NCBI GenBank assembly: GCA_024663395.1
Contig: JANFAH010000012.1
Coordinates: 1,178,001-1,242,000, forward strand
Length of the DNA: 64,000 nt
Direction: 5' to 3'
From: Pisolithus tinctorius
Lineage: Eukaryota > Basidiomycota > Agaricomycetes > Boletales > Pisolithaceae
Shown: positions 12,119 through 23,606 of the stretch, piece by piece
How the letters are laid out: each line of letters begins with the position of its first letter
Position numbering within the stretch: the first letter of the stretch is position 1
The notes under the pieces: generated by a model
What the model was told of the DNA's origin: nothing
Databases searched by the model: none
The model's input: only the letters and a program-made list of their open reading frames with translations
Made by a program: the position numbers and the translations under genes

Positions 12119-12131
12119 GTATCCCCCTCTT
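12119..12131 (-). promoter_or_regulatory. Candidate polypurine tract of element B
   Basis: The minus strand reads AAGAGGGGGATAC immediately before the LTR. A purine run abutting the 3' LTR is the usual plus-strand primer site of LTR elements, which sets B's orientation as minus. A similar CTCCCTCTTAGGG stretch recurs near 14190-14206. Confidence 0.5.
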
Positions 12132-15100
12132 AGGAACCGAACCCTTGAGGTTCCATAAGGAAATATGCCCAGAGGGTTATGCAGTGAGGTCGCATGACTC
12201 GGAGTGAGTCCGAGTGGACACACAGTGCCAAGGGAGGGCCCAAGAGCCAGGAAACAGGACAGTGATGACCAGAGGTCCAGTAGTACAGACCAGAATGGCA
12301 TAGGCTGGGTTTGGGGTCAAGGGTCAAGTCCAAGGAGTGTTCCGGGAACCTGAGACTGGAGAAGCAACAACAAGGAGGGCCGGAGACTGGTCTAGGAGGC
12401 TGCCAGATGGTTCCACAGGCCGGAACAGGGCAAAGCTGAGTCTGGGAGTGACTAGACTGGCTGGACAGGGGTTTCCAGAGATAGCGAAAGCTGAGGCCAA
12501 CATCTCAGAGGGCCGGAGTTGCACTTCGGAGCTGGGTTAAGGCAAACCGAAGGCTGGGAATAACCAGGTAAGGCCTAGGGGTGTGCTTCAGGACCAGGTC
12601 AGGGAAAGCTGGAGACTGAAGATGTGCAGGGGACCAGTAATGTCCAACTAATGTACCAGGAGTGTGCCACTAGGGCCAGAGGTGTGCTTCAAAGCCAGTT
12701 CAGGGCAACATGGAGACTGAGGGGGTCCAGAGAGGTCCAGAGATGACCATAAGATGGTCCAGGGGTGTACCAGGTGCTGTTGAGTGACAACGGAATGACA
12801 TAGGTGGGTGCCAGGAAGGCCGGAAAACTGGTCTAGGAATGCACCAGTTGGACCAGGACTGCACTGCAGAGGGTCACGGGAAGTGCCAAGAAGGCCGGGT
12901 TGGGTCCAAGGTCTGCTCCAGGGGGTCACGGGGTCAGAGAGTGTGTATCTACAGAAAAAGAACATGGATAACAGAAAACCAAGAAAACATATAACAAGGA
13001 AACAGGAAACCGAGACAGAGACAGGGGTTGAAGCCGAAGGCTGAGACCAAGGGTGGCTCAGGCCAGGGGTGGCAAAAGCCAGAGACCAAGACTGGGAGTG
13101 GTGGAGCCAGTTGTGCTAAAGTGACTGGTCTGGGGAAAACAGCAAGACCGAAGACTAGTCAAGGGGACAGAAGGCCAGGAAGGCTGGGAACCGGTCTGAG
13201 GGACAGAGAGGACTGGAAGGGGCAACCAGAGACCGGTCTAATGGTCAGGGGGGCTTAGAAAAGCCAGGTGGGGTCCAGTTGGGAGCCAGTGAGGGCTGAA
13301 AGGGTTAGAAAGGCTATGGGAGACCAGTCTTGACCTGGACAGGGCTGAAAGGCTGGAAATCCAAAGGGAGACCGGTCTGGAGTTGGGCAGGGCCAGAGTG
13401 GATGGCTGGAGGCCGGTCTGAAGGTGTCAGAGGGGTTTGGGGTAGTCGGAGATGACCTGAGGTGCCATCCAGCTGGTGGGCTGACAACCGGAGGCCAACA
13501 CAGTGTAGGCTGGCAGGCTAACACTGAGACCGGGGTAACCAGGGGTAGCAAGGTGTAATGCCAAGGCCAGAAGTGGCAAGCCCAAGTGCTGAGCACCTTG
13601 GAACAGGCCAGACGGCTGCCAGAGGTTGGCATGGGATTGGGGAGGCTGTCTAGGACAGCGAGAGTTGAGTTTGCATGAGGACCAGAGGACCTGACATAGC
13701 CAGGAATGAACCAGGGACCAGCAGGTCATGAGACCGGTTCAATGAAGGTCCAGGGATGTCAGCAGGAGGGGAGTCCGGGTGTTGAGTCTGGTTTAGGGGT
13801 GTCTGGAGTTGGTTGGAAGTGGGTTTTCCAGTGGTGAGAAGCCCGAAGGCCAAAAACCACTGGAGGACCGGTTCAGGGGGTCTGGAAACCGGGTGAGGCC
13901 TAGGGGTTGTCCAGCCAAAAGGCTGACAACAGGAGGCCGAGACTGGTGAGACCAGTGAACACACAACCACCAAGGCCGAGGACTACCGAGACAGTGAGAC
14001 TGGAGTACCAACACAAATGTCAGGGGCTGGGAGCAACCTGGGGCAGGTGGTTCAGGAGTGTTTCAGTATGCAAGGACTGGGCCAAGGAACTGGGAACTGG
14101 TGTGCAGGGACTGAGCAGGGTTGTGCTGAGGGCACTGGAGAGGTAGCAGACAGGGGTTTGGAAGAGAGTAGGTCACTAGCGAGGTCCCTTATCTCCCTCT
14201 TAGGGTAGACTTCCCAAGTCTACAGGGGTACAAGGTGTGGGCTAGGACCACCGAGAGGAGTACTGGACAGGTAGTAGGAGTACTACCACTGGAGTTGCAA
14301 GTCTGAGTACTGAGAATGCCGAGACCAGCTTAACAGGTGTTAAGACCAGTTTCAGGAAGCTTTTTCAAGGGCGGAAAAGCTTTAAAACCGGAGGTACAAG
14401 GCCGGCAGAGCAGGCCGGACTGGTACAGGGATAGTAAGGAGTGTTGGAGTCAAAGGTGAGGGTATGAAGGCCGGAACCAGAGCCCGAGGGGAAACCAGAA
14501 GGCTGGTGAAGACCGGCAGGCCAAAAGACAACCAGTAAGACCGGAGTCAGGAGAGTGGGTAGGACCAGAGTTCCGGAGTCGATGGTGGGGTGACAGTGGC
14601 GATGGTTAGGGGAAGGTGAGGGGTTAGCTGGTACCCAAAGGGGCCTCGCAAACATACAAGTTCCGGGGCGAGTGGGTGAGCTGGGAAACAGACCGGCAGA
14701 GTCAGGGGTTTGTCAGATGGGCCGAAGCCCGGGGTGTCTTGCAAGCAAATTCATGCTCCAAGGCGGGGTTGATGTCAGGGGGGTTAGCAAACTTTAGTAT
14801 TAGGTGGGGATAGGTGACTGCACTACACTCGGCTACCAACAGGTGCCTATTGAGTGGGCTAGTCAGTTCCCTACAACCAAGATACTTCAGTTCTTAACGG
14901 GTTGACAAGGCCAGTTAAAACAGGGGTCAGAGACCGAGAGAGAACCAAGGACGAGAAAGAGGTGCTAGGTCAAGACCGTAGCACTGGGGTTGAGGATAGG
15001 GGTAGTTCTGGGAGGAGGGAGAGGCCTGAAGGCCAAATGAGTGACAGAGGAGTAGCATAGAGCTACCCAAGGGGTATCAAAGGCCGAGGGAGGCTGGAGA

Positions 15101-17068
15101 TGGGAGACCAGCCAAAAGAAGGAAGTCCGGAGTGAGCAAGACCGGTCAGGGACCATGAGGAGGTCCAGAGATGAGCACCAGGAAAGAGAGAGGAGACCGG
15201 AGTCAGCAAGACCGGTCAGGGGCTGTAAGGAAGTCCGGAGGTGACAGGCCAGACAAAGGCTGACAAGGCCTAGTGAAGGAGGGAAGACCAGAACTCAGGA
15301 GACCAGTCATAAAGGAGTCCAGAGGTGGAAAAAGCAGACACAAATAGGGGGACCGGAGTTAGCAAGTCCAGTCCAGGGCTGAACAGCCAGGTGAGTCTGA
15401 GGGAAGTTGGGGGTCCAGCAGGGTTCGGCAGGATGAGCCAGGGAGAACACTAGGGGACCAGAGTTGGCAAGTCCGGACCAGGGCTGTAAAGCCAGGTGAA
15501 ACCAAAGGCCTGGCAGGACAAGCCAGGGGGGACTGCTAAGGGGAACAGAGTAATGCACTAATTGATTTGTTTCTACTGAGACCACCAGTTTGGCTTCTGG
15601 TGTAACAGAGTACCAACTTGTTGACCCAGTTAGGATCCTGGGGTAGACTCTAATTGTTTTGTCTCAACTGAGACCACTGGTTTTGGCTTCCAGAGTACAA
15701 AGCTACCAACTTGTTAACCCGGTTAGGATCCCGGGGTGGACAGAGGACAGGGAAAGGACCGGAAATGAGGTCAGGGACCAGGATAGGGGCCAGAGGACCA
15801 GCAGACCAGTCCTAGACTGAAGACCAGGGCCAGGAGCAAGTCTGAAGGACTAGCATGCCCAGGGGGTGCCTCCAAGTGAAAAGAGAGGCCAGAAGAGAGG
15901 TCAGGGACCGGGCTAAGGCCCAGAGGGCTGGCAGACCGGTCCTAGACCGAAATGGAGGTGTCATGCACCAGCGAAGACCACCAGAGCCAGGGCCTGGTGT
16001 AAGTCCAAAGGACAAGCACCATTCCAAGGCCAAGGTGACTAGTGCAGGACTGGGACAATGGACAGGGGACCCAGGAGGGGTCTGAGAGGAATAAGAGGGT
16101 CTGGGGAAAGCCAGGACCAGTCTAAGACCTAGTAACAGGCCTAGCGAGGTCTGGGTGGAGAGGCCAACCGAGACTGAGGCTGGAATGGCCAGTAATGAAG
16201 GGTCGGGTGCCGGAGGAAGTGGCAAAGAGGCTTCAGGCAGGTCCAGGTGAGTGTGGACAAGCCAACCAAGGCTGGACAGGCTGGTAACAGACAGTCCAGA
16301 GAATGGAAAGGGGGTCCAGGGCTCCAAGGCTGGTGTAGTGAAGGCCAAGGGTGGAGACCAGACCCAAAAACCGCTGAAGCTGAGTGCCAATGGGGAACAG
16401 GGAAGGCATTGAGGGCCGGGACTGGCCAAGTCCGGTCCTGGGGGTTGCACCAGAGGTGCACAGAGGTCTGAAGACCAATATTGGGGAGTCAGGAGGTCAA
16501 ATGAGTGATGAGATCCCAGTGTTCAGTACAGTAGAACTGGATGAAGACAGCTGGGCTAGAGTGCTGGGACAACTGAGGTAAGGACTGAGATGAAGACTGA
16601 GGTGACCAGCCAGGGGTCAGAGGTAGCTCAGGGGAGCTAACAGAAGTGAGTCTGGTTGTTGAGGCCGGCTCAGGGGCAAGTCTGGAGAGTAACTCTGACT
16701 TGGAAGTGGGCTGAGGTGTGAACCCAGGTTGGTGGTGAGTCCAGATGGTGAGTCCGACTCAGGGGTTGACATGGCCGGTCCAGAGTCAGGAAGAAACGAG
16801 TGGCAGGCAGGGGTCAGGAGTGAGGGAATGGATGCATTAAGTTTTGACCACTAAGGATGTAGTGTCAGGGGTAATGCAACCTGGGGGTGTGCAGAGTGCC
16901 AAGGGGTGCTGGGTTACCTCTCTGCTTTAGCAGAGATCTCCGGGTTGGGCTCTGGAGTCAGATGAGAGGTATCCCAATGAGTCCTGATGGGCAAGGTCAT
17001 GGGTAGGGGCTCTAGAGCAGGACCTAGACATGATGAAGTGACTTGCACAAGTGTGAGTCAGAATATAC
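12119..17068. other. Internal region of element B: 5 kb of purine-skewed non-coding DNA
   Basis: The plus strand is dominated by G and A in loose repeats such as GACCGGAG, GGCCAG and ACCAGTC. Long open frames on the minus strand (for example 15812-16450) encode only Pro/Ser/Leu-rich low-complexity peptide and arise because stop codons are rare on a C/T-rich strand. I see no gag, protease, RT or integrase motif. The minus-strand start of the internal region (17068 downward) has no clear TGG-type primer site. Confidence 0.6.
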
Positions 17069-17080
17069 TGTGAAGTATGG
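17069..17080 (-). repeat. First 12 bp of right LTR of element B
   Basis: TGTGAAGTATGG, identical to the start of the left LTR at 11196. The rest resumes at 27464 after Gypsy A. The last four bases, ATGG, are repeated at 27464-27467 as A's target duplication. Confidence 0.85.
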
Positions 17081-17734
17081 TGTAGGAAAAGTCCAAGTAG
17101 CTGTATAATACAAGCTAGATGGCTTAGATAACAACAATAAAAAATGAAGGGAACAAATTGCTCATCCCAAGGGATTCTGGACTGTCGAGACTAGAAGGTG
17201 AGACCCGGCGCTTTGTAGTGGTAGCGGTTTGTGATGTGTGTGGCGTGGTCCATGGAATAGTACTGGTGATGCGAGCAGTGCGAGCAGTATACATAGTTCA
17301 TGCGTGGCGGAATGCGAGATGTGCGGTGTAGACAAAGTGTAAAGGAAACTCGTGGTGACCTTCCAAGTGCCAAAAGGTATCATTCTGTACCTAAGTACAG
17401 GGTTTTATAGTCTGGGCAAACCCAGAACCTAAGTAAGACAGGCTACAGTAAAGGAAAGCCGCGCGACAGCGCGTACACAGAAGACAGGCCAAAACAGAGG
17501 CCAAGGGTATACTACAAGCACTAAAGGAACAGAGACCATGATAAGAGAAAGAGTCCAAGGAAAACAACAACCGGAGCACAGCGGCTGCGGGTTTAGCATT
17601 GCATGAGAGGGAGCGAGGGCGTGGGAAGGTAGCGCACGAACAATGGTGAACATGAGAGGGGAGTGGACGTAACAGTAGTCACAGAACAGTTAATGATAGG
17701 GGCTTACATGTCCAGGGAATGCGGATTCCTCACA
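17081..17734 (-). repeat. 3' LTR of Gypsy A
   Basis: 654 bp, reading TGTGAGG...CTTTTCCTACA on the minus strand. Compared with 26810-27463 in a 220-bp sample (17161 onward) I count roughly 20 transitions and one transversion, mostly CG against TG or CA. Confidence 0.9.
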
Positions 17735-17740
17735 CCTGTG

Positions 17741-17772
17741 GGGGACTTTAATGCTGACCGTCCCCGGTCAGC
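17741..17772. promoter_or_regulatory. Hairpin/pseudoknot element, copy 1, next to 3' LTR of Gypsy A
   Basis: Seven bases after the LTR edge the plus strand has GGGGAC (17741-17746), then a perfect hairpin with stem GCTGACC/GGTCAGC (17753-17759 with 17766-17772) and loop GTCCCC. The loop is the exact complement of the upstream GGGGAC, so a pseudoknot or an alternative pairing is possible. Copies occur at 19852-19884 and 41917-41948. Possible roles are priming, RNA export or packaging, or termination between two converging genes. The role is unknown. Confidence 0.6.
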
Positions 17773-17960
17773 CATGTGGCGCGGAGGACATAAATAGCTT
17801 GCCGCATGGTGATGGCAACAGTGTGGTACTGAGGGTTCGAGAACACCAGTGAGTTCTGCATAGAAGTGAAGGAAGCATAGAGCCAAAGGACGCGAGAAGG
17901 CCATTGAATAGCGCGTATAGGCGTCTGGACCGATGACATAAGCGCCTCATGGCTGCTAAG

Positions 17961-17967
17961 TATATAA
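17961..17967 (+). promoter_or_regulatory. Candidate TATA box of accessory gene in Gypsy A
   Basis: TATATAA lies about 80 nt before the ATG at 18043. The same element, with the flanking ACTTAG and CTAACAATT, is kept at the corresponding place upstream of the partial copy (near 41725, minus strand). This suggests the gene has its own promoter pointing against gag-pol. Confidence 0.5.
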
Positions 17968-18042
17968 TTGTTAGTGCACAGCTCAAACCTTCACATCGAT
18001 TTGACTCTTTCCCTCTCAGCAATCGCCTCTACCTCACCCATC

Positions 18043-19144
18043 ATGTCTGCTGGCCGTGCCCCTTGTCTCTCCCAGCTTGTACGCATGGCCACCCCCGACC
18101 CGATTGAAGCAGAGAAGACCGTGTTAAAGGCAAAGTTCGTTGTTGCCTCTGTGGCTCTGGTCGCTGAGGCAAGGTGCCTCCCAGATGACAAGGAGGAGCT
18201 TTGGGAGGAGAAGGTCATGTGGATGCGCCGATGGGAGGAGAGAACAGTAAGTGGGCAAGCCATCTGAGACCCACGGTATTGACTGTCTTCTAGGGGGAGG
18301 TATACCCCATCGTCGAGTGTGGGCAAGAACTGGGCATCGACACCAAGATAGACGCAGCAGATGGACCCGCTATCACAGAGACCAATGAGGCCTACAAGAG
18401 GTGGGTGGCCGAGGAGATTTCGCATGGAAAGGCCGACAAGGATGTGCGGATGGGCGAGGAGGCTGCACAGGCTGTTGGCAAGCAAGGTGCGAGTGTCGCA
18501 GTGCCGGTGGTGACAGAGAAGATGTCACATGTCGAGGTTGTAGCCCGGCCGGTTCGAAAGGTGAGTGCGCGGGTTGTATGGTGGTGCGATAATGGCTGAC
18601 ACCGGAGTCTCAAGCGATCACGGCAGACTATTGCTGAAAGCGAGGATGAGGACGAGCCGAAGATCAACGTCCCACCCGGTTCGATTCTCCACAAGGTGCC
18701 CTGCATGCATTGTCTGGTCAGGAATGCCGCGTGCATGGGTCCCGCCGGCCGCATGTGCAATGGCTGCACGCAGATGAAGCAGAGGTGCGAGAAGTCGACA
18801 AAGGCTGCGGGGAAGAGAGCACAGGCAGGCACATCGGTCGGTAAGTAGTGTTTTCACCTTGGGAGGTGTGGAACTAATGGTCCACAGCCCAAGCTTCGAA
18901 GACCACGAAGGCCAGCCCTTCCAAGAGGACCGTTGATGACAAGGTGGAAGTGGTCGAGAGCCATGCATGCACGAAGGGGAAGGCACCTGTGCGTGGTTGG
19001 CTCGATGCCAGGGTTGCAGCCGACCTCTCACAGTCGCTGAGGCTGCTTCGTGCCGAGGCTGTGGAGTCGCAGGCTGCATACCTTCGCCTGCAGGTGCACG
19101 TCGATCAACTTGCCAAGGCTCTGGAGAAGATTGGGGTAGAGTAG
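18043..19144 (+). CDS. Intact four-exon Zn2Cys6-type accessory gene of Gypsy A
   Basis: Exons 18043-18246, 18294-18560, 18615-18840 and 18888-19144 join through GT-AG introns of 47-54 nt into an uninterrupted 317-residue protein. Residues 1-157 hold a charged, probably helical region (ATPDPIEAEKTVLKAKF, then WEEKVMWMRRWEE). An acidic linker (AESEDEDEP, about 164-172) precedes six cysteines at 187, 190, 197, 205, 208 and 215. Their spacing, C-x2-C-x6-C-x7-C-x2-C-x6-C, is that of the fungal Zn2Cys6 binuclear cluster. Residues about 278-317 form a Leu-rich coiled coil. The layout suggests a dimeric DNA- or RNA-binding protein, probably nuclear. It lies antisense to pol, between pol and the 3' LTR, and is intact although gag-pol is broken. 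Usual Zn2Cys6 factors carry the cluster near the N-terminus, so this could be a convergent zinc module. Start chosen by the TATA box and by identical exon 1 length in the copy at 41644. Confidence 0.8.
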
Positions 19145-20024
19145 GAACAATTGTATCTAGTTCAGATTCGTTGCATTATCCTATCCGCATGTCAGTGCAC
19201 ATCGTGCTGAATATACCGCTTTTCTTGCTTCTGTGTGAAGTTGTGAATGACCCGAAGTGGTTGAAGATGTTCCGCAGGATAGTGCGGCTGCAGTAGGATA
19301 TGATGCATGGGGTACTGCCCGACTTGGCTTCTTCATGCGACTTTCGGCTTCTCTCAACGGTAAGTCCTTGTGAAACAATCTTGATGGTAGGATGTGATGG
19401 ATTCTTGAAGAGGAAGCGAAGGGACTGTTTATTGGGTAGCTGGGACGGTCTTTGTGTATCAATTGTAAGGAGACAGAAGGAGAATTGAAAGAAAAATAAA
19501 TCAAGGGGCACACGCTGACTGCACGATCAAAGAGGAAGTGCGTGGGGTGGTTGCGAGGATCTGTGGTATAGGGCGGCCGAGGGTGGCATCAGCAAGACTA
19601 GTAAGGGAGATAGGAGAGATGTTGTTTTGGCTATATACTTATTTGGTGTTTTGTTATTTTTCTGGACGGTTTTGGACTTTTTGTAAGTGGTTTGTATGTT
19701 TTTTGAGTGGAGCATAGCTATCAGTAGAATCACCGGATGAAACCCAGGGTGGAATAGAGGTCTCCGGACGAAACCTGGGGTAAAACAGATAAAAGGAAAT
19801 GAACTATGTCTGATATCGGGTGGATCAAGTGGTATGCTTGTCACCCCTGCAGGGGACTTTGAACGCTGACTGTCCCCAGTCAGCATGGGAGAAGGAACGA
19901 GTGTAGTAGAAGAAGCTGCGGGGAGGCAGGCGAGGCCGCGGAAAGAGGTATGGGTATCGTGGGAGAAGAGGGTATGGGGGAATAGCACGATGGACAAACT
20001 GTGGATACTGGAAAGGACAGATAG
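19145..20024. other. Spacer between accessory gene and pol end in Gypsy A
   Basis: The accessory gene and pol converge here. Apart from the second hairpin copy at 19852-19884 I see no gene. Runs such as GTTTTGTTATTTTTCTGG and TTTTTTGAG near 19650-19705 could serve 3'-end formation for the plus-strand gene. Confidence 0.45.
19852..19884. promoter_or_regulatory. Hairpin/pseudoknot element, copy 2
   Basis: GGGGAC (19852-19857), then stem GCTGACT/AGTCAGC (19865-19871 with 19878-19884) around loop GTCCCC. Compared with copy 1 the closing pair is T-A instead of C-G, so both sides changed together. With copy 1 it forms ~40-45-bp direct repeats that bracket the accessory gene cassette. Confidence 0.6.
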
Positions 20025-23000
20025 TCAGCTGTCCACAGAAAAAGCCTCCACATCATCATCAGTGGGGTCATCCTCAGCTTCCTCAAGAAGGCGGTCTAGT
20101 TCTTCATCATCCAACCCAGTAATGCGAGTCACAGTTGCACAGGTTTGAGACCGCAGGTGGTAGGGAAGTAAGCAGAATGCAGCAAAGCAGAGTTTGGAGA
20201 TGGAGCCATCCAGCTCAGCCAGCAGGTACGAACCCCCAGTGGTCCAACAAAGGACGACCATGGGACCAGTGTACTGCAGCTTCGTCTTCCGGTTCAGCTC
20301 TCTTTCTACGTGGGAGTTGCGAACAAGTGTTATGGTCTTTAATGCGGTGCTGAAAGGTGGCTTCGAACTGCTGGATAGACTGGAAGCATGCGTGGAGGAC
20401 ATTGCCATGGACCTGGTCTAGGTCATCCTGACGCTTCTGTAACTGGCGTGCGCGCCAAGCAATCAGTTCTGTGGTAGTCAGCGGTGTTGCATCATCGCAG
20501 GATAGGGGCAAAAGGAAGGTAGCCTCGGCAAGGTCAAATGGAAACAGCAGCTCGACACCATGCACCATGAAGTAAGGGGATAAACCCGTAGACTTCAGAA
20601 TGGTGACCCGCTTGGCCCAGAAGACAGAGTGCACAACAGTGTGCCAGCGGCGATCATTGTTCTCGCAGCTCCTCATGATAGCGTCGTGAACATCATAGTG
20701 GCGGTGCTCTACAATGTCATTAGCCTGAGAGTTGTAAGGAGAGATACGGATGTGACGGATATGATATTGCACGGCTAGGGCATCTAAGGCTTGGACGAAC
20801 GTGGGACCATTGTCGGTGACAATCTCGGTGAGCAGACCCCAGCAGCATAGGATATCCTCGAAGATGAAGGACACGAGCACGGTACTATTTTCCATGCACA
20901 ACATGCGCCATTCGGGATATGAGGTGAGCACACAACGAGCCTGTACTATGTAGTGGTAGCCGCCGGCTTTGGGCATCAGCATCATGTCAATGTGAGCTTT
21001 ATGAAACAGGCCCCCTATCATGGGCACAGTGGGGGGGATATGAAGCTTCTGCGTCTGGCAGATCTGGCATTTGTGACAAGTGTGGACATACCACTTCACA
21101 TCCTTGACAAGAAGAGGCCACCAAAAGCAGAGGAGAAGGCATGTGCGGACCGTGAAGACACCTTTGTGCCTGAGGTCGTCATGCGCTTCTTTGATGAGAT
21201 GGTACCACTTGGATTCATCGATGACTAGCTGGTGCCGTCCATGCGGTTCCCTGCGCCATAAGTTGTCATCTAAGAGGAACAAGCGGCTAGCAGAATTGAA
21301 GAAAGATGAGTACTGCGTGTCAGTAAGGTCAGGGGGTCGCTCGTGGGTCACGAGGAATGCACGGATCATTTCTATCTTCGCTTTGCATGCCCGGGCTTTC
21401 GCAGACTGCGGGATGGCAGGGTCATCAGGGGTATCGGAAGGGTTATGAGCATCAGCAGTCGCAGAGAATGCGAGATAGAAGGATGCAGGCAGCGGGAGGC
21501 TCGCCTGATGGCAAGTGGGTGGCGGTAGGGAATGCTGATCTTGACTGGAAAGTAACATAGGAGGCAGGTGGTCATTGGCAACCTGTGTAGAGAAAGAGTA
21601 AAAACGGTCCAGCCAATCCTCATGGTCGTCATCCTCGGGTGGGTCGAGCTCTGACCACAGACAGTGGGACAAGCCATCAGGGCCGGCATGCCTGTCCACA
21701 GGAACATGGATGAGTTTGAACGAGAAAAGAAGGACACCAGCGATCCAGCGATTGATCATCACGTTAGGCTGCAGATCTGGGTTATTTATCATGCCCTTAA
21801 TATACTTCACATCTACCTCCACAGTGAAGTTGGTGAGACCGAAGATGTATACATGTACCGTGCGGAAGAGACCATACAACTCAAGCTTGGCCTGGGAGTA
21901 GTGGCTTTCCACTTCGTTGAGGGTGATGGATCCAAAGCGACTCGGGTACCGTCTGCTGTCTTCGCCAAGCTGGTAGAGGATGTAGCCAACTGTGATGACC
22001 GATGTGTCAACTGCTAGAATTACTTCGTGACTGCACTCATAGTCAATCCTTCGGAGTGCGGGGGACTTTACAATTTCATCCTTGAGTTGTTGCATGGCAG
22101 TGCATTGCAGTTTGTCCCATGTGAATGGTATGTCCTTCCATGTGAGTGCAACTAGCAGCCGCGCAATCTTGGCAAAGTCTTTTATGAAGATGTGTAGCAC
22201 ACTGCAGACACCGAGGAAACCACAAACCTGTGTCAGGTTGTGGCACTCGGGCCAGTCGCAGATCTTCTGCACTTTGCTTTCCTCAGGAATGCGACCTTCA
22301 AAGGTGCACTTGTGGCCAACGATCACAGCGGATGGAGCAGCTAGCACGAACTTCTTTGCTGAGACAGTGGCTCTGACGTTCTGCAAACACTGAAGGATAC
22401 GGTTAACAACGATACAGTGATTCCAGATAAATTTCCAAATCCCAGGATTCTCCAGGATAGTCTCATAGGACCTGTCTGCATGCTGATAGTGGGTGGTCTC
22501 GGATTTTACGGGGATGTCATCTATGAAGGGCAAGGTATGATGCAGGATCTCATCCTGGAGAACAAATGCAGGATCTCATCCTGGAGAACAAATGCAGTAT
22601 CTCCCTGGTATACCTGTACCGCATTTGCATGACCTTGCGGCAGAGTAGTAAGCTGATGTGGTCCAAGGGGGGTACCGAAGGTGGTGAGGTCACGGGAATC
22701 GACATGGAGTGTGCACTGGTCATACCTGGAGTAGAGGTCCATCATCACATACACTGCATATCCAGCAAAGGATTCTGCGAGATGTTCTATGAAGGGCGGA
22801 ATGGACGCATCGCGGATGGTCACTGCATTCAGGGGCTGTAAGTCATGCACAAGGCAAAGAGACTTTCCATCTTTCTTTACTACGCAGAACCAGCGGGAGC
22901 GATAAGCCGCTGTAGAAGGTTCATACATGCCAGACTTGATGCGATCTTTAATCATGTCTATGATTTGGGTATGTATCGCATTCGGGATAGGGATATTGCG

Positions 23001-23345
23001 TTGGACCCAAGGCGTGTGCAGAATCATAGGAATCTTTACTGGCGGAAAATAGTGTTCATCTAGGTGTCCGCGCTCTGTAATGTCCCAAGCGAATGCGAGC
23101 TCATGGACCGAAACGAGCCAAGTTACGAGTTTAAGTTCCTCTGGCCAAAGCCAATCTGCAGGATCAAGGTCGAGTTCCGCAGCCTGTTTGGCAGTGAAGC
23201 AGATTCCCGGAGCGAAGTCTGGTGGATGGGTTGGAAGTGGTTGGAGACCAGCGAGTGGGTCGTCAGGCAGGCTGCGCACGATGCGGTATTCTTCTGCCAT
23301 CAGGGCAGGTACCATCCGAACCTTCTTGGCAACTGGCTTGTAAAT
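20025..23345 (-). pseudogene. Gypsy A reverse transcriptase, RNase H and integrase
   Basis: RT starts near 23345 (KKVRMVPALMAEEYRIV), passes FCVVKKDGKSLCLVHDLQPL and reaches the catalytic box as FIDDIPVK near 22520. A 26-bp tandem duplication at 22541-22592 shifts the frame just before that box. RNase H follows (ILAVDTS...SHYSQAKLELYGL). The integrase has an HHCC zinc region (HKGVF...CHKCQIC), then the DDE core (HIDMML, VTDNGP, and the Glu in NDIVEHRHYDV), all present. A further frameshift near 20330 separates the C-terminal part (LVRNSHVERELNRKT to the stop at 20025). Compared with typical pol, only these shifts stop it from being functional. The neighbour upstream is protease; downstream is the convergent accessory gene. 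Confidence 0.88.
22541..22592. repeat. 26-bp tandem duplication in RT of Gypsy A
   Basis: Two identical 26-bp copies (22541-22566, 22567-22592). Since 26 is not a multiple of three, the duplication breaks the RT frame just before FIDD. Confidence 0.85.
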
Positions 23346-23606
23346 GAGGGTGCGAACCGCGGGATCTAGTCGATAAATGCTGCCGAATGCGGCTATAGCA
23401 GAGGGGTTTAGTATTGTCTGAGTGGAAGAGAGGAAAGTGAAAGTGGGCGAGGGTATTCCGGTGGGTATGTTCTGCGGGCAAGGAGAAGTTCGTCGAAGTG
23501 AAGGCTAGTGATGAGACAGTAGGACTGAGGAACAGATAACAGTGGCTAAACAGGAAACAGGACGTCTTAGTAGGCTCTCCCCGACTGTTTGGTGGATCAT
23601 CGATAT

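Noticed and set aside
12119..16581. Many Pro/Ser/Leu-rich frames, including one of 212 residues at 15812-16450
   Set aside because: Low-complexity translations of a C/T-rich strand, with no domain and no consistent start.
17068..17069. tRNA primer site of element B
   Set aside because: The minus strand after the LTR reads GTATATTCTGAC, without a TGG start, so I do not call it.
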